From positions 1 through 41,454 of IMG/VR virus record IMGVR_UViG_3300021067_000011: a DNA stretch of 41,454 nt. One strand, written 5' to 3'. The translations under genes were made by a program, and so were the position numbers. The notes beneath the pieces are model-generated. The model worked only from the letters and a program-made list of their open reading frames with translations. It did no database searches and was not told the origin of the DNA. Position 1 is the first letter of the stretch, and each line of letters begins with the position of its first letter. Origin of the DNA: a virus. Below are positions 24,306 through 30,926 of the stretch, one piece after another.

Positions 24306-24833
24306 CAGTGCGCGGGGGGCTTAGGGGGTCGGCATCGTCTATCGAGAGCTGGATGTCACGTGGAATGTGTTCTAGAACCTTCACGATGCGACGTTCGGTG
24401 TGGAGCCCAGACGTCCGCTGTGTCTGGATCATCTCGATCTGACAGCGCAGCATGTCTCCCTTCCGAAAGGCCTCTTGTCCGACATCGACGCGGGCGCGGA
24501 ATCGTTCGTCGTCAATCGATGCGTGGAATGTCTGTTCGCCGTCGCTCACCCGCCACTTGTTCCCCCCACGAACGCCAACGTGTCGATGGTGACGACCATC
24601 TCCGACGTCTGGTGGCTCAGGACCGTGGAGGTGTCCGGCATGTCGTAGGCGGCGACATCTCTGGATTCGATGGTGAGCGATGTTTGGTCGTCGGTCCCGA
24701 ACGAGAGCGTGTCGACGCCTTGGACAGCCAACCGGCGCCCACATGTACTTCAGGATTGCCCCGGCCTCGGACTCGGCCGCTTCGCTCCATACGGTGGCTT
24801 CGAAGCTCGTGTCGCCGCCACTGAGGCTTTCAT
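24295..24833 (-). pseudogene. Frame-disrupted gene, full protein split over two frames
   Basis: Protein-like sequence switches frame along the minus strand: GGDTSFEATVWSEAAESEAG in one frame (about 24820-24733), LSFGTDDQTSLTIESRDVAA and DMPDTSTVLSHQTSEMVVTI in a second (24731-24546), then NKWRVSDGEQTFHASIDDER and RIVKVLEHIPRDIQLSI back in the first (to 24295). Joined, they make one plausible protein of about 175 residues resembling, from memory, an uncharacterised bacterial family. ATG 24833 with AGGAG upstream is in the second frame and stops after 27 codons. The last switch lies on G-GGG-GGA (around 24558-24564). Decay or sequencing error is the likeliest cause; recoding at that site is possible. 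Confidence 0.6.
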
Positions 24834-24851
24834 TCGGGTCCGATCTCCTCT

Positions 24852-25232
24852 CTAGCTCGCGTCGGTGGGGGGTTGCGCCTTCGCCGCACAATCAATCGCG
24901 GCGTCGTGGAGCACGGCGTCCTTGTCGCGCCACCAAAGGACTACGGTTCGCCCGACCTGTTCGTGCCCAACCCAGTCGTAGAGGTCGGAAGCGTCGGCTC
25001 GTGCCTTGCGTTCCGACGGGTAGATCCGCACGGTCACAGGGCCTGCTTGAACTGTGTTGCGGTTGAGGACTTCGCCATCTGCGCAATCGGCGATTCGCTC
25101 GGCGAGCGACTCCGGCCGACCGGCAGCGGCCGAGTTCGTCGTCTGCGACGAGTTGCCAGCGTCGCTGCTGCCACATCCGGCGATAGCACTCATTGCTATT
25201 CCCGTGACGAGCAGGGCGGCGAGCTTCAGCAC
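24852..25232 (-). CDS. Lipoprotein of unknown function
   Basis: A 126-residue protein from GTG 25232. The N-terminus VLKLAALLVTGIAMSAIAGC is a lipoprotein signal with lipobox SAIAGC, followed by a Ser/Asn/Thr linker and an alpha/beta domain (ERIADCADGEVLNRNTV, VTVRIYPSERKARADASDLY, GRTVVLWWRDK). Two further cysteines (DCADG, IDCAAK) may pair. It follows the secreted-protein gene by 8 bases. Placement next to the repressor suggests lysogenic expression, for example surface modification or superinfection exclusion (inference). Confidence 0.75.
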   Translation of the reverse strand: MLKLAALLVTGIAMSAIAGCGSSDAGNSSQTTNSAAAGRPESLAERIADCADGEVLNRNTVQAGPVTVRIYPSERKARADASDLYDWVGHEQVGRTVVLWWRDKDAVLHDAAIDCAAKAQPPTDAS

Positions 25233-25240
25233 CGGAGTTC

Positions 25241-25576
25241 TCAGTCGAAGTAGCACTCGCGACGTTCGATCGAGTACAGGCGCGAACGGGTCTTGCCTGA
25301 TGAGGTCCAGGCGCGGCCTGACGCGCACCCGATGGCGCCCGATCCGTCGACGTACGCGACCGTGCACTCCACGGGGCCGCGCTTCGCGAGGTCGGTGTGC
25401 CCGCACCACCACAGACGGCTTCGGCGATAGCCGTCCTCGGATTCCACGAGGTGGTGTTTCAGCGCGCGCTTGGCACGCGACAGGCTGAGCGACGCGCTTG
25501 CGGATGTGTCCGCAGTGGCTGTGGATGGGGCGGCGGCGAGGCCGGCAACTAGGACGGTGGCGAGGAGAACGCGCAT
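25241..25576 (-). CDS. Secreted cysteine-containing protein
   Basis: A 111-residue protein with an N-terminal Sec signal peptide (MRVLLATVLVAGLAAAPST, cut near ATA-D). The mature 88 residues hold four cysteines (WWCGHT, VECTVA, IGCASG, RECYFD), enough for two disulphides. It forms an operon with the lipoprotein gene (8-base gap). No known toxin or inhibitor motif is seen. The ribosome binding site before ATG 25576 is weak. A role at the host envelope during lysogeny is inferred from location. Confidence 0.72.
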   Translation of the reverse strand: MRVLLATVLVAGLAAAPSTATADTSASASLSLSRAKRALKHHLVESEDGYRRSRLWWCGHTDLAKRGPVECTVAYVDGSGAIGCASGRAWTSSGKTRSRLYSIERRECYFD

Positions 25577-25772
25577 CTCACATGAGCGTATTCGTGTCAC
25601 GGCCACCGTGCGCCGCGACATGCGTCCAGCGCCTATCAGGCGGAATGGCCTGCATACGAACGGTTGCTCGCTTTCCGTCCGGCGGGGCCTCCATATTCGA
25701 CATCCCGCCGAGCGTTCCACTGCGCCGGCAGGGGCGTCCAGCATCCATAGCCGAAGACGTGACGGGGGCACC

Positions 25773-25979
25773 ATGCAGCAACACATCGGGCAGACGACGA
25801 CGCAGACGGTTCCGCAAGACGAACGGGCGATCTACCAACGCGAGGCCGTCGCCTACATCGGCTTCGCTCGCGAGCGGTTGGAGCACATTCCGACATGGCA
25901 TCCGCAGCATCTCGAGTACTCGCAGCAGATCGCTGCGCTTGAGCGTCGGATCAAGCCCGGCCCCAACGGCCTCGCCTGA
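25773..25979 (+). CDS. Small protein facing the repressor gene, unknown
   Basis: A 68-residue protein, Gln-rich at the N-terminus and helical after (IYQREAVAYIGFARERLE). GACGGGGG lies before ATG 25773. It ends 4 bases from the repressor stop in convergent orientation. The 196-base divergent gap 25577-25772 in front of it should hold promoters in both directions, but clear boxes are not seen. The gene is probable but not certain. Confidence 0.5.
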   Translation: MQQHIGQTTTQTVPQDERAIYQREAVAYIGFARERLEHIPTWHPQHLEYSQQIAALERRIKPGPNGLA

Positions 25980-25983
25980 GCCG

Positions 25984-26445
25984 TCAACGAGCGTCAGCGG
26001 CATCGTCATCGTCGGACGACTCCTCTTCGTCGCGTTCTTCGCTCGCGGCCTCGTCGGCGCTATCTAGCCCGCTGGCGAGTCCGCTTGCGGTTCCGCGGCT
26101 CGCATCGCGGAGCGCGATGCCGAGCGTCCCAACGGCGCGCTCGATCGCCATCAGTCGCTCCACGATGTCGTCCAGGCGCTTGTTCGTCTTCGCAAGTTCG
26201 TCCTGGGGTACATCTGCGGGAAAGACGATCTCCTCCTCGGTGAACCACCAAGTCGGGACCTCAAGCAGCCGCGCGAGGACGTCGCGCTGCGCACGTCTCA
26301 TCTGGAGTTCGCCCCGCTCGATCCTGCCGGCGTCGCCCTTGTTGAGGCCCTCGGCGTTCGCCCTCCTGTTGAGGTCAGCCTGGTCGACCTCGCGCAGGGC
26401 CCGTGCTGCCGCTAGGCGAGCCTTGATCGTCTCCTCCGGGAGCAC
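25984..26445 (-). CDS. XRE-family repressor, candidate immunity repressor
   Basis: A 153-residue protein from GTG 26445. Residues about 8-70 are a cI-like helix-turn-helix (RLAAARALREVDQADLNRRA ... GDAGRIERGELQMRR), then WWFTEEEIVFPADVPQDELA leads into a coiled-coil helix (NKRLDDIVERLMAIERAVG) for dimerisation and a very acidic tail. It lacks the S24 self-cleavage domain, so induction is probably not by RecA-stimulated cleavage. It is divergent from two Cro-like genes across 110 bases filled with repeats, the usual form of a lysis-lysogeny switch. Confidence 0.82.
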   Translation of the reverse strand: MLPEETIKARLAAARALREVDQADLNRRANAEGLNKGDAGRIERGELQMRRAQRDVLARLLEVPTWWFTEEEIVFPADVPQDELAKTNKRLDDIVERLMAIERAVGTLGIALRDASRGTASGLASGLDSADEAASEERDEEESSDDDDAADAR

Positions 26446-26490
26446 GAACCGTGCATACCATCGTGCAGGCTCTCAATGATCACCAGCGGT

Positions 26491-26575
26491 TTGAAACTAC
26501 TTGCATACTTTTGAAATGGCTTGACAGCTATCGCAGCGACTTCTAAGCTGCTTGCATGGCTTCGAACCGAGTTGT
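26491..26575. promoter_or_regulatory. Operator-like direct repeats in the switch region
   Basis: Related boxes recur: TTGAAACTACTTG (26491), TTGAAATGGCTTG (26511), TTCTAAGCTGCTTG (26541) and TTCGAACCGAGTTG (26562), spaced 20, 30 and 21 bases. In addition GTGCATAC (26451), TTGCATAC (26501) and TTGCATGG (26552) lie 50-51 bases apart. These overlap the plus-strand promoter and the start of the first Cro-like gene, as expected for repressor/Cro sites on one face of the helix. Confidence 0.6.
26521..26549 (+). promoter_or_regulatory. Early rightward promoter
   Basis: TTGACA (26521-26526), a 17-base spacer, and TAAGCT (26544-26549). The expected transcription start, about 7 bases after the -10 box, falls at 26556, which is the A of the Cro-like ATG. 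No ribosome binding site precedes that ATG, so the transcript appears to be leaderless. Confidence 0.65.
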
Positions 26576-26849
26576 AGGACGTCGAATTCGGGAGCACCGC
26601 GTGAACCTGGGATTGAGCCCGGAGGCGTGGGGCGCCCGGATCGGGTGCTCGGGAGGCACGATCCGGCGCGCCGAGAAGGGCGCTCCGTTGTTCGACCACA
26701 CCAAGCGCCTCATCGCGGCGGCGATGGGGCTGCAGTCCACTGACCTATGGCCGGTGTCGATGCGGGTCGACACCAAGAAGCTGCCAGCGGATGCCGCGGC
26801 CAAAGCGAGCGAGGTCTACGACCGGCACGGCGGCGAGGTGTGGACATGA
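26556..26849 (+). CDS. Cro-like XRE regulator, probably translated from a leaderless mRNA
   Basis: A 97-residue protein with an HTH domain at about residues 5-60 (RRIREHRVNLGLSPEAWGA, RIGCSGGTIRRAEKG) and a short C-terminal helix (DAAAKASEVYDRHGG). It faces the repressor gene and would oppose it. TTGACA/TAAGCT boxes place the transcript start on the ATG itself, and there is no Shine-Dalgarno sequence. Its stop overlaps the next regulator (ATGA), so both are made together. Confidence 0.82.
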   Translation: MASNRVVGRRIREHRVNLGLSPEAWGARIGCSGGTIRRAEKGAPLFDHTKRLIAAAMGLQSTDLWPVSMRVDTKKLPADAAAKASEVYDRHGGEVWT

Positions 26850-27064
26850 CCGTCGATCTTCGAACGGAGCGCCGCAATCGCGGCATGACGCTCAAGGACG
26901 TCGCCGAGCTCGTTGGCGTCACCGAGTCGTCGATGTCGCTCTACGAGCGAGGGCTCAGCGCTCCGCACGCTCCCACCGCATTCAAGATCGCCAGCCTGTA
27001 CGGGGTCAAGGTGTCCGACATCTGGCCCCCGACGGGGAATGACGAGCCGAAGGCGGCTGCGTAG
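26846..27064 (+). CDS. Second Cro-like XRE regulator
   Basis: A 72-residue protein consisting mainly of an HTH (RTERRNRGMTLKDVAELVGV, TESSMSLYERGLSAPHAPTA, ASLYGVKVSDIWPP). It is coupled by ATGA to the Cro-like gene before it. Two tandem Cro-type genes opposite one repressor are less usual than one. They may bind different operator subsets or act later on the early operon. It could instead be an excisionase or activator; the sequence favours a Cro/XRE repressor. Confidence 0.83.
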   Translation: MTVDLRTERRNRGMTLKDVAELVGVTESSMSLYERGLSAPHAPTAFKIASLYGVKVSDIWPPTGNDEPKAAA

Positions 27065-27078
27065 ATGCGTCCCGGTCT
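27061..27078. repeat. 18-base direct repeat, copy 1
   Basis: GTAGATGCGTCCCGGTCT here and GTAGATGCGTCCCGGCCT at 27388-27405 differ at one base. The copies are exactly 327 bases apart. Copy 1 overlaps the stop (TAG) of the second Cro-like gene and the 3' end of the minus-strand gene at 27077. Confidence 0.8.
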
Positions 27079-27541
27079 ACGGCGAGAGGACCCCGCGGAA
27101 ACCGCTGAGCGTAGCTGGCGTGCCACCAAACCCGACGTGACGGAACCGGCATCCGACGAACGTGCAGCCGGTCACTGCGATCGCGCCGATGACGACCGGG
27201 CGGCTCTCCGGGATCTCCCAGAGCATCGCGTCGGGGTCGGGTGTGTCGAACCCGCAGCCGTGAACGCGAATGTCGCGGATGAGGATGAGGACGGCGGGTC
27301 CTCGGATCTCGCAGTCAACGAAGTCGAGGTTCTGGATTGCCGCGTGCTTGTCAGCGAGGAGCGCGAACTGCCGTGCGAGGGGACGGAGTAGATGCGTCCC
27401 GGCCTGCCCGGCATCCGCGACTACCTCCGTGGAGAGGTCCCGTCGTATCGAGCCTCGACGCGCACTGTGTGCAGCCGCGTCGGGGATCTCTCCTCCCCGC
27501 CCCACGGCCACCCCTGCGGTGGTCGTGGGGAGCTTTCCCAT
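27077..27541 (-). CDS. Pentapeptide-like protein of unknown function
   Basis: A minus-strand gene of about 154 residues if ATG 27541 is used; GTG starts about ten codons later are also possible. The C-terminal 90 residues look well ordered: AAIQNLDFVDCEIRGPAVLI, IRVHGCGFDTPDPDAMLWEI, then GAIAVTGCTFVGCRFRHVGF. Cys/Phe positions every five residues recall a short pentapeptide-type right-handed helix, and the layout resembles, from memory, uncharacterised bacterial proteins. The first 60 residues are poorly ordered, so the true start may be later. It would be read against the early operon, like a moron. Confidence 0.6.
   Translation of the reverse strand: MGKLPTTTAGVAVGRGGEIPDAAAHSARRGSIRRDLSTEVVADAGQAGTHLLRPLARQFALLADKHAAIQNLDFVDCEIRGPAVLILIRDIRVHGCGFDTPDPDAMLWEIPESRPVVIGAIAVTGCTFVGCRFRHVGFGGTPATLSGFRGVLSP
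27388..27405. repeat. 18-base direct repeat, copy 2
   Basis: Second copy of the repeat at 27061-27078 (17 of 18 bases identical). It lies inside the 5' part of the minus-strand pentapeptide-like gene. In both copies the plus strand reads TAG then ATGCGTCCCGG, that is a stop followed by a potential start with MRPGL. Confidence 0.8.
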
Positions 27542-27610
27542 CGCGGCGTAGACAGGTGTCTGGCCGGGCCTCATAAGCCCGGTTTCCCGGTTCGACTCCG
27601 GGCGCCGCTA
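27542..27610 (+). tRNA. tRNA-like gene, anticodon CAT, short D-arm
   Basis: The sequence folds with a 7-base acceptor stem (CGCGGCG with CGCCGCT, with a C-U mismatch at the end), an anticodon arm CGGGC-CTCATAA-GCCCG, a 4-base variable loop, and a perfect T-arm CCCGG-TTCGACT-CCGGG. The D region has only about 14 bases (GAC-AGGT-GTC stem-loop), making the gene 69 bases. CCA is not encoded. Anticodon CAT means methionine or, if modified, isoleucine. It lacks the three G-C pairs of an initiator anticodon stem. Function depends on the odd D-arm. Confidence 0.72.
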
Positions 27611-27632
27611 TCCCCAACGAACACAACAAAAC

Positions 27633-27661
27633 GACCCCGCGCCGTAGCACCGGCCGGGGTC
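27633..27661. terminator. Possible hairpin after the tRNA
   Basis: GACCCCG (27633-27639) pairs with CGGGGTC (27655-27661) around a 15-base loop with further G+C pairing. It lies 23 bases after the tRNA and just before the next ribosome binding site. It could end the tRNA transcript or shape the leader of the next gene. Confidence 0.4.
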
Positions 27662-27685
27662 ACGACACCAGGAGGACGAGTCCTG

Positions 27686-27997
27686 ATGCACGACCAGAGT
27701 ACCGCGTCGCGTGAGGAAACCAGCGCGCTGATGCTCCTCTCCGCCACACCGGGGATGTGGGAGCGCGTCGCCCCGCACGTCGCCGAGCGCATGGGCGGCG
27801 GCGCCACCGGCCATGACGGCATCGACTTCGCGACGATCGCGCGCATGCCGTTCTCGTCCGGCGAGGTGGTGCTGGTCGACCTCGCCCGCCAGTGCTGGCA
27901 GGGCGTCGGGACCATCGGCGGACTGGCGTCGGTGGACGAGCCGTCGCGCCGGATCGTGGTGGACGCAATCGCGATCCGGCTCGGGGTGACCCAGTGA
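27686..27997 (+). CDS. Small early protein, unknown
   Basis: A 103-residue helical protein from ATG 27686 (ETSALMLLSATPGMWERVAP, RMPFSSGEVVLVDLARQCW, RIVVDAIAIRLGV). AGGAGGAC upstream can pair with GTCCT just before the ATG (27674-27685), so initiation may be damped. The frame is open to 27392, but that part crosses the tRNA gene. First gene of the main plus-strand early operon; the next gene overlaps by GTGA. Confidence 0.7.
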   Translation: MHDQSTASREETSALMLLSATPGMWERVAPHVAERMGGGATGHDGIDFATIARMPFSSGEVVLVDLARQCWQGVGTIGGLASVDEPSRRIVVDAIAIRLGVTQ

Positions 27998-28410
27998 GCC
28001 TCGTCCTCCACCGGCTGTCCCAGCCCGGGGCAGGGATGAGCCGATACCCGGCGCTGTGCAGCGTCGACCGGTGCGTCCGGACCTCACGGTTCCGCGCGAC
28101 GATCGCCAGCCGTCCTGTGTTGCAGGACCCGCCGCCGCCGGTCAGTGGTTTCGTGCGGCCGGCGGAGCTGTTCGTCCTGTGTCAGCGGCACGCCAAGGAG
28201 TGGCGGGAGTCATGGGACCGCCGCGGCAAGGCCGAGCCCGGCAGCCACGGCGGATGGTTGGGTGACCCGGAGGATGTGGTCGGCCGCGTCCGTGCCGGCG
28301 AGACGACACGGCAGATCGCCGAGTCGCTCGGCGTCACCCAGCAGGCGGTCAACAAGCGCATCGTGAAGGCCGGACACCGGGTGAGCGATTTGCAGCGGGA
28401 GGCGGCATGA
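27994..28410 (+). CDS. Zinc-finger/HTH protein, putative regulator
   Basis: A 138-residue protein from GTG 27994 (overlap with previous stop; ATG 28036 is possible). The N-terminal half has a putative zinc site (CSVDRC and CQRHAKEW). The C-terminal 45 residues are a helix-turn-helix of sigma-like or resolvase type (DVVGRVRAGETTRQIAESLG, VTQQAVNKRIVKAG). It may be a transcription factor for early or late genes. No exact family is recognised. Confidence 0.7.
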   Translation: MSLVLHRLSQPGAGMSRYPALCSVDRCVRTSRFRATIASRPVLQDPPPPVSGFVRPAELFVLCQRHAKEWRESWDRRGKAEPGSHGGWLGDPEDVVGRVRAGETTRQIAESLGVTQQAVNKRIVKAGHRVSDLQREAA

Positions 28411-28607
28411 GCGGCATGCTCGACCTCCTCGTCACGGTCGCCGTGTGGGCCGCTGTCATCGCCGCCACCGGCTCGACCGCCATCGCCACCATCGCCGGCA
28501 TCGTCTGGTTGCGCGACGAGATTCTGCCGGCGCGCAGGTGGGCTCGGTGGGCACGCTCCCACGGCATCGACCCGTCACGCGTGTATGACCGGGAGACGAT
28601 CCGGTGA
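28407..28607 (+). CDS. Small membrane protein
   Basis: A 66-residue protein with one or two hydrophobic helices in the first 35 residues (LLVTVAVWAAVIAATGSTA, IATIAGIVWL) and a basic cytoplasmic-type tail (RRWARWARSHG). Start and stop overlap its neighbours (ATGA, GTGA). Role unknown. Confidence 0.65.
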   Translation: MSGMLDLLVTVAVWAAVIAATGSTAIATIAGIVWLRDEILPARRWARWARSHGIDPSRVYDRETIR

Positions 28608-28738
28608 CCGCCCTGTCAATGGTTGCCGCTGTGATCGCCTGGGTCGGCGTGATGTTCGTGGCGTTCGTGGTGTCCCGCGGCGCCCTCACGCACTACCGGC
28701 ATGTGCGTCGCCAACAACGCCGCGGGGGTGCCCGATGA
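28604..28738 (+). CDS. Very small membrane protein
   Basis: A 44-residue protein from GTG 28604: one hydrophobic helix (MVAAVIAWVGVMFVAFVVS) and a very basic tail (HYRHVRRQQRRGG). It begins within the stop of the preceding membrane-protein gene (GTGA) and ends within the start of the next (ATGA). This chain of overlaps is the best support that it is real. Confidence 0.62.
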   Translation: MTALSMVAAVIAWVGVMFVAFVVSRGALTHYRHVRRQQRRGGAR

Positions 28739-28977
28739 ATCTGTTGCGGGAACGGCTGGCCCGTGAGGCCGCAGACCGTGCCGCGTGGGAACACGACCAG
28801 GCCATGTTGGTGCGGGACGGTGACCACCCGTACTGGGTGGCGTGCACAAGGTGCGGAGGTTTCGGCGAGCTGGTCACGGAGTGCGTGGGAGACACGGGCC
28901 TGATCGTGGACCGGCGTGGACGTGAGTGCACGGCATGCCGCGGTGAGGGACGACTTTCGAGGAGAGGGGCGAGATGA
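28735..28977 (+). CDS. Zinc-ribbon protein
   Basis: An 80-residue protein with two CxxCxGxG-like half sites (CTRCGGFGEL and CTACRGEGRL), the DnaJ-type zinc-binding pattern, after a helical N-terminus. Such small proteins are frequent in actinophage early operons; function unknown. ATGA coupling upstream; its end overlaps the next ATG. Confidence 0.72.
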   Translation: MNLLRERLAREAADRAAWEHDQAMLVRDGDHPYWVACTRCGGFGELVTECVGDTGLIVDRRGRECTACRGEGRLSRRGAR

Positions 28978-29828
28978 ACGAGCAGGCTGTTGATGCGACC
29001 GCCACGCTGATCGACGAGCACGGCGCAGAAGTGGACCGGCCAGCGGCGCAGTCCATGACGCTCGCTCCGCGCGAACGGCGCAGCGAGGTGATCCGGCCGC
29101 TCGACGCCGGGCAACTGGAGGAGTCGTTCCGCGCGTACCAGGAACTCTGCCACCGGCTGCTCGACCCGTCCGACTACCAGCAGGCCGGGAAGAAGTCGTT
29201 CAAGAAAAAGTCCGCGTGGCGGAAGTTGGCGACCGCGTTCGATCTGGACGTGGCGCTCGTCCGGACGAGCGTGGAGCGTGACGAGCACGGGCAGCCGCTG
29301 CGCGCGTCTGTCATTGCTCGCGCGATCAGCCCGTCGGGCCGCTACCAGGACGGCGACGGGCACTGTTCGGTCGACGAGCCTCGGTTCCGTGAGGCCAAGG
29401 GCCGGGAGAAGCTCGAGCATGATCTTCCGTCGACCGCGGCGACGCGCGCGAAGAACAGGGCGATCAGTGACCTGCTGGGGACGGGGGAGGTGAGCGCCGA
29501 GGAGGTGTCCGCCAGCGCCGATTCCGGCCCGGCGTTCGGCCCGGAGTTCTCCGGCGACAAGGCAGCGTTGATGGCCGCCATCGAACGGCTCGTCGGCAGC
29601 CACGAGCATGCACGCGGTGTTGCCGCGGGCATCGTCGGCGAGGCCGGATACATGCCGGCCGTGGTCGCCCGTGCGATTCAGCGCGCCGACTCGGCTCGTC
29701 TGGCGAACGACGACCGCCAGACGGCGGATGTGCCAGACGCAGAGACCGTCGAGCCGGGGCCGTCCGAGGAGGAGATGGCTGCCGCTGAAGCGGCGGTGGA
29801 GAACGCGAAGCAGGAGGGGCTGCTCTGA
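28974..29828 (+). CDS. Putative single-strand annealing/recombination protein
   Basis: A 284-residue protein. The core (about residues 75-170) has KKSAWRKLATAFDLDVALV, a central beta stretch, and SSTAATRAKNRAISDLLG-like sequence (STAATRAKNRAISDLLG), the pattern of conserved phage proteins with a possible Rad52/Mgm101-type annealing fold. The C-terminal 110 residues are acidic and helical with a low-complexity end. Position two genes before RusA supports a recombination role. The family call is from memory and moderate; a general phage protein of unknown function is the alternative. Confidence 0.55.
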   Translation: MNEQAVDATATLIDEHGAEVDRPAAQSMTLAPRERRSEVIRPLDAGQLEESFRAYQELCHRLLDPSDYQQAGKKSFKKKSAWRKLATAFDLDVALVRTSVERDEHGQPLRASVIARAISPSGRYQDGDGHCSVDEPRFREAKGREKLEHDLPSTAATRAKNRAISDLLGTGEVSAEEVSASADSGPAFGPEFSGDKAALMAAIERLVGSHEHARGVAAGIVGEAGYMPAVVARAIQRADSARLANDDRQTADVPDAETVEPGPSEEEMAAAEAAVENAKQEGLL

Positions 29829-30304
29829 TGACCACCGACCTTGACACCACCCAAGACGCAACCGTCGTCCACCCGGTCACGGGCGAGGTGTTGGACCTCG
29901 CGACGGCGCCAATCGACGTCATCGCCGAGTTCGTCGACGCGGTCACGGACTCGCGACGCCAGTTGGACGAGTTGCGGTCGATGGCGGACCGCGAGCTCGC
30001 CCGGCGGATGGACGTGGAGAACCTCCGCACGTACGACCTGGGCGGGTGGCGCGTCACTGTGAACGCGCCGACCCGGACCGTGTACGACGGGGAGCGGCTC
30101 CGTGACGTGCTCGCGTCGCTCGTGGGCGAGGGCGTCATCAGCGAGAGCGCTGCCGACCGCGCCTGCCAACAGGTCACGACGCTGAAGCCGGTTGTGCGTG
30201 AGTTGAACAAGCTCCGGTCACACCCCGAGGTTGACACGGCGATCGAGTCGGTGACGTCGACGGTGGATCAGCGTCGGACGGTGAAGGTGGAGCGCCGCGG
30301 ATGA
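29828..30304 (+). CDS. Conserved early protein of unknown function
   Basis: A 158-residue protein beginning at the stop of the annealing-like gene (TGATG) and ending in the RusA start. A helical segment (VTDSRRQLDELRSMADRELA) is followed by beta (GGWRVTVNAPTRTVYDGE) and another helix. Its coupling with recombination genes suggests that it works with them; a nuclease-inhibitor-like role is only a guess. Confidence 0.62.
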   Translation: MTTDLDTTQDATVVHPVTGEVLDLATAPIDVIAEFVDAVTDSRRQLDELRSMADRELARRMDVENLRTYDLGGWRVTVNAPTRTVYDGERLRDVLASLVGEGVISESAADRACQQVTTLKPVVRELNKLRSHPEVDTAIESVTSTVDQRRTVKVERRG

Positions 30305-30735
30305 CCGGCCGCGTCCATATCCGGGTGCAGGGCACACCCGCTCCGAAGGGGTCGAGAATCCCCGGCAGGCGCAGGGACGGGACGGTGTTCACCCGGCCAG
30401 CGGGCCGGGGCGAGAAGGCGTGGGCGGAGACTGTCGCGGCGATGGCGCTGCCGTACCGCGGCACGCTCCTGCCTCCGTATGAGGTGGAGCTGACGTTCTA
30501 CATGGCGAGGCCGAAACGGCCGGCGTGGTTGTGGCCGTCCCGCAACGACCTCGACAAGCTCGTCCGGTGTTGTCTCGACGGGCTTGTGGTTGGTGGTGTC
30601 CTGGCTGATGACAGGCACGTCACTGGCATCCATGCGGTGAAGCGGTGGCCGTTGCCTGCGTCTGACTGGACTGGTGTTGATGTGGTGGTGCGTGGCGTCG
30701 CGGCTGCGAACGGTGCTGAGGACGTGGCCGCGTGA
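30301..30735 (+). CDS. rusA: RusA-type Holliday junction resolvase
   Basis: A 144-residue endonuclease that cuts branched DNA. N-terminal VHIRVQGTPAPKGS matches the RusA opening, and the acidic motif is visible: RNDLDKLVRCCLDGLVVGGV followed by LADDRHVTGIHAVKRW, giving the conserved D..K..D...DD set. Length is usual. It resolves recombination or replication intermediates before packaging. ATG 30301 overlaps the previous stop by 4 bases. Confidence 0.88.
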   Translation: MTGRVHIRVQGTPAPKGSRIPGRRRDGTVFTRPAGRGEKAWAETVAAMALPYRGTLLPPYEVELTFYMARPKRPAWLWPSRNDLDKLVRCCLDGLVVGGVLADDRHVTGIHAVKRWPLPASDWTGVDVVVRGVAAANGAEDVAA

Positions 30736-30926
30736 CAGCCGAGAGCCCGCTGTATCAGACCGCTGCGGCGCTCGCGGATGCCCGCGAGCACGTCACACGG
30801 GCGCTCGCGTCGTCGCCGTGGCAGACCCGCGACGCGGTCGCCGGCCTGCTCACCCAGGTGATCGAGACGCAGACCGAGCTGCTCCTCACGGCAGCGACCT
30901 ACATCGAGCGACAGGAGGTCAGATGA
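30732..30926 (+). CDS. Small helical protein, unknown
   Basis: A 64-residue protein from GTG 30732, which overlaps the RusA stop. It is two amphipathic helices (TAAALADAREHVTRALA and VAGLLTQVIETQTELLLT). AGGAGG near its end serves the HNH gene. No family is recognised. Confidence 0.6.
   Translation: MTAESPLYQTAAALADAREHVTRALASSPWQTRDAVAGLLTQVIETQTELLLTAATYIERQEVR

Noticed and set aside
27065-27391. 108-codon plus-strand frame starting in the 18-base repeat
   Set aside because: Composition is acceptable, but the antisense frame has clear Cys/Phe-patterned protein sequence. The two cannot both be well-ordered, and the minus-strand one is preferred. Not fully excluded.
27542-27610. Initiator tRNA identity
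   Set aside because: The end mismatch is C-U, and the three stacked G-C pairs at the base of the anticodon stem are not in the initiator positions, so only a CAT anticodon is claimed.
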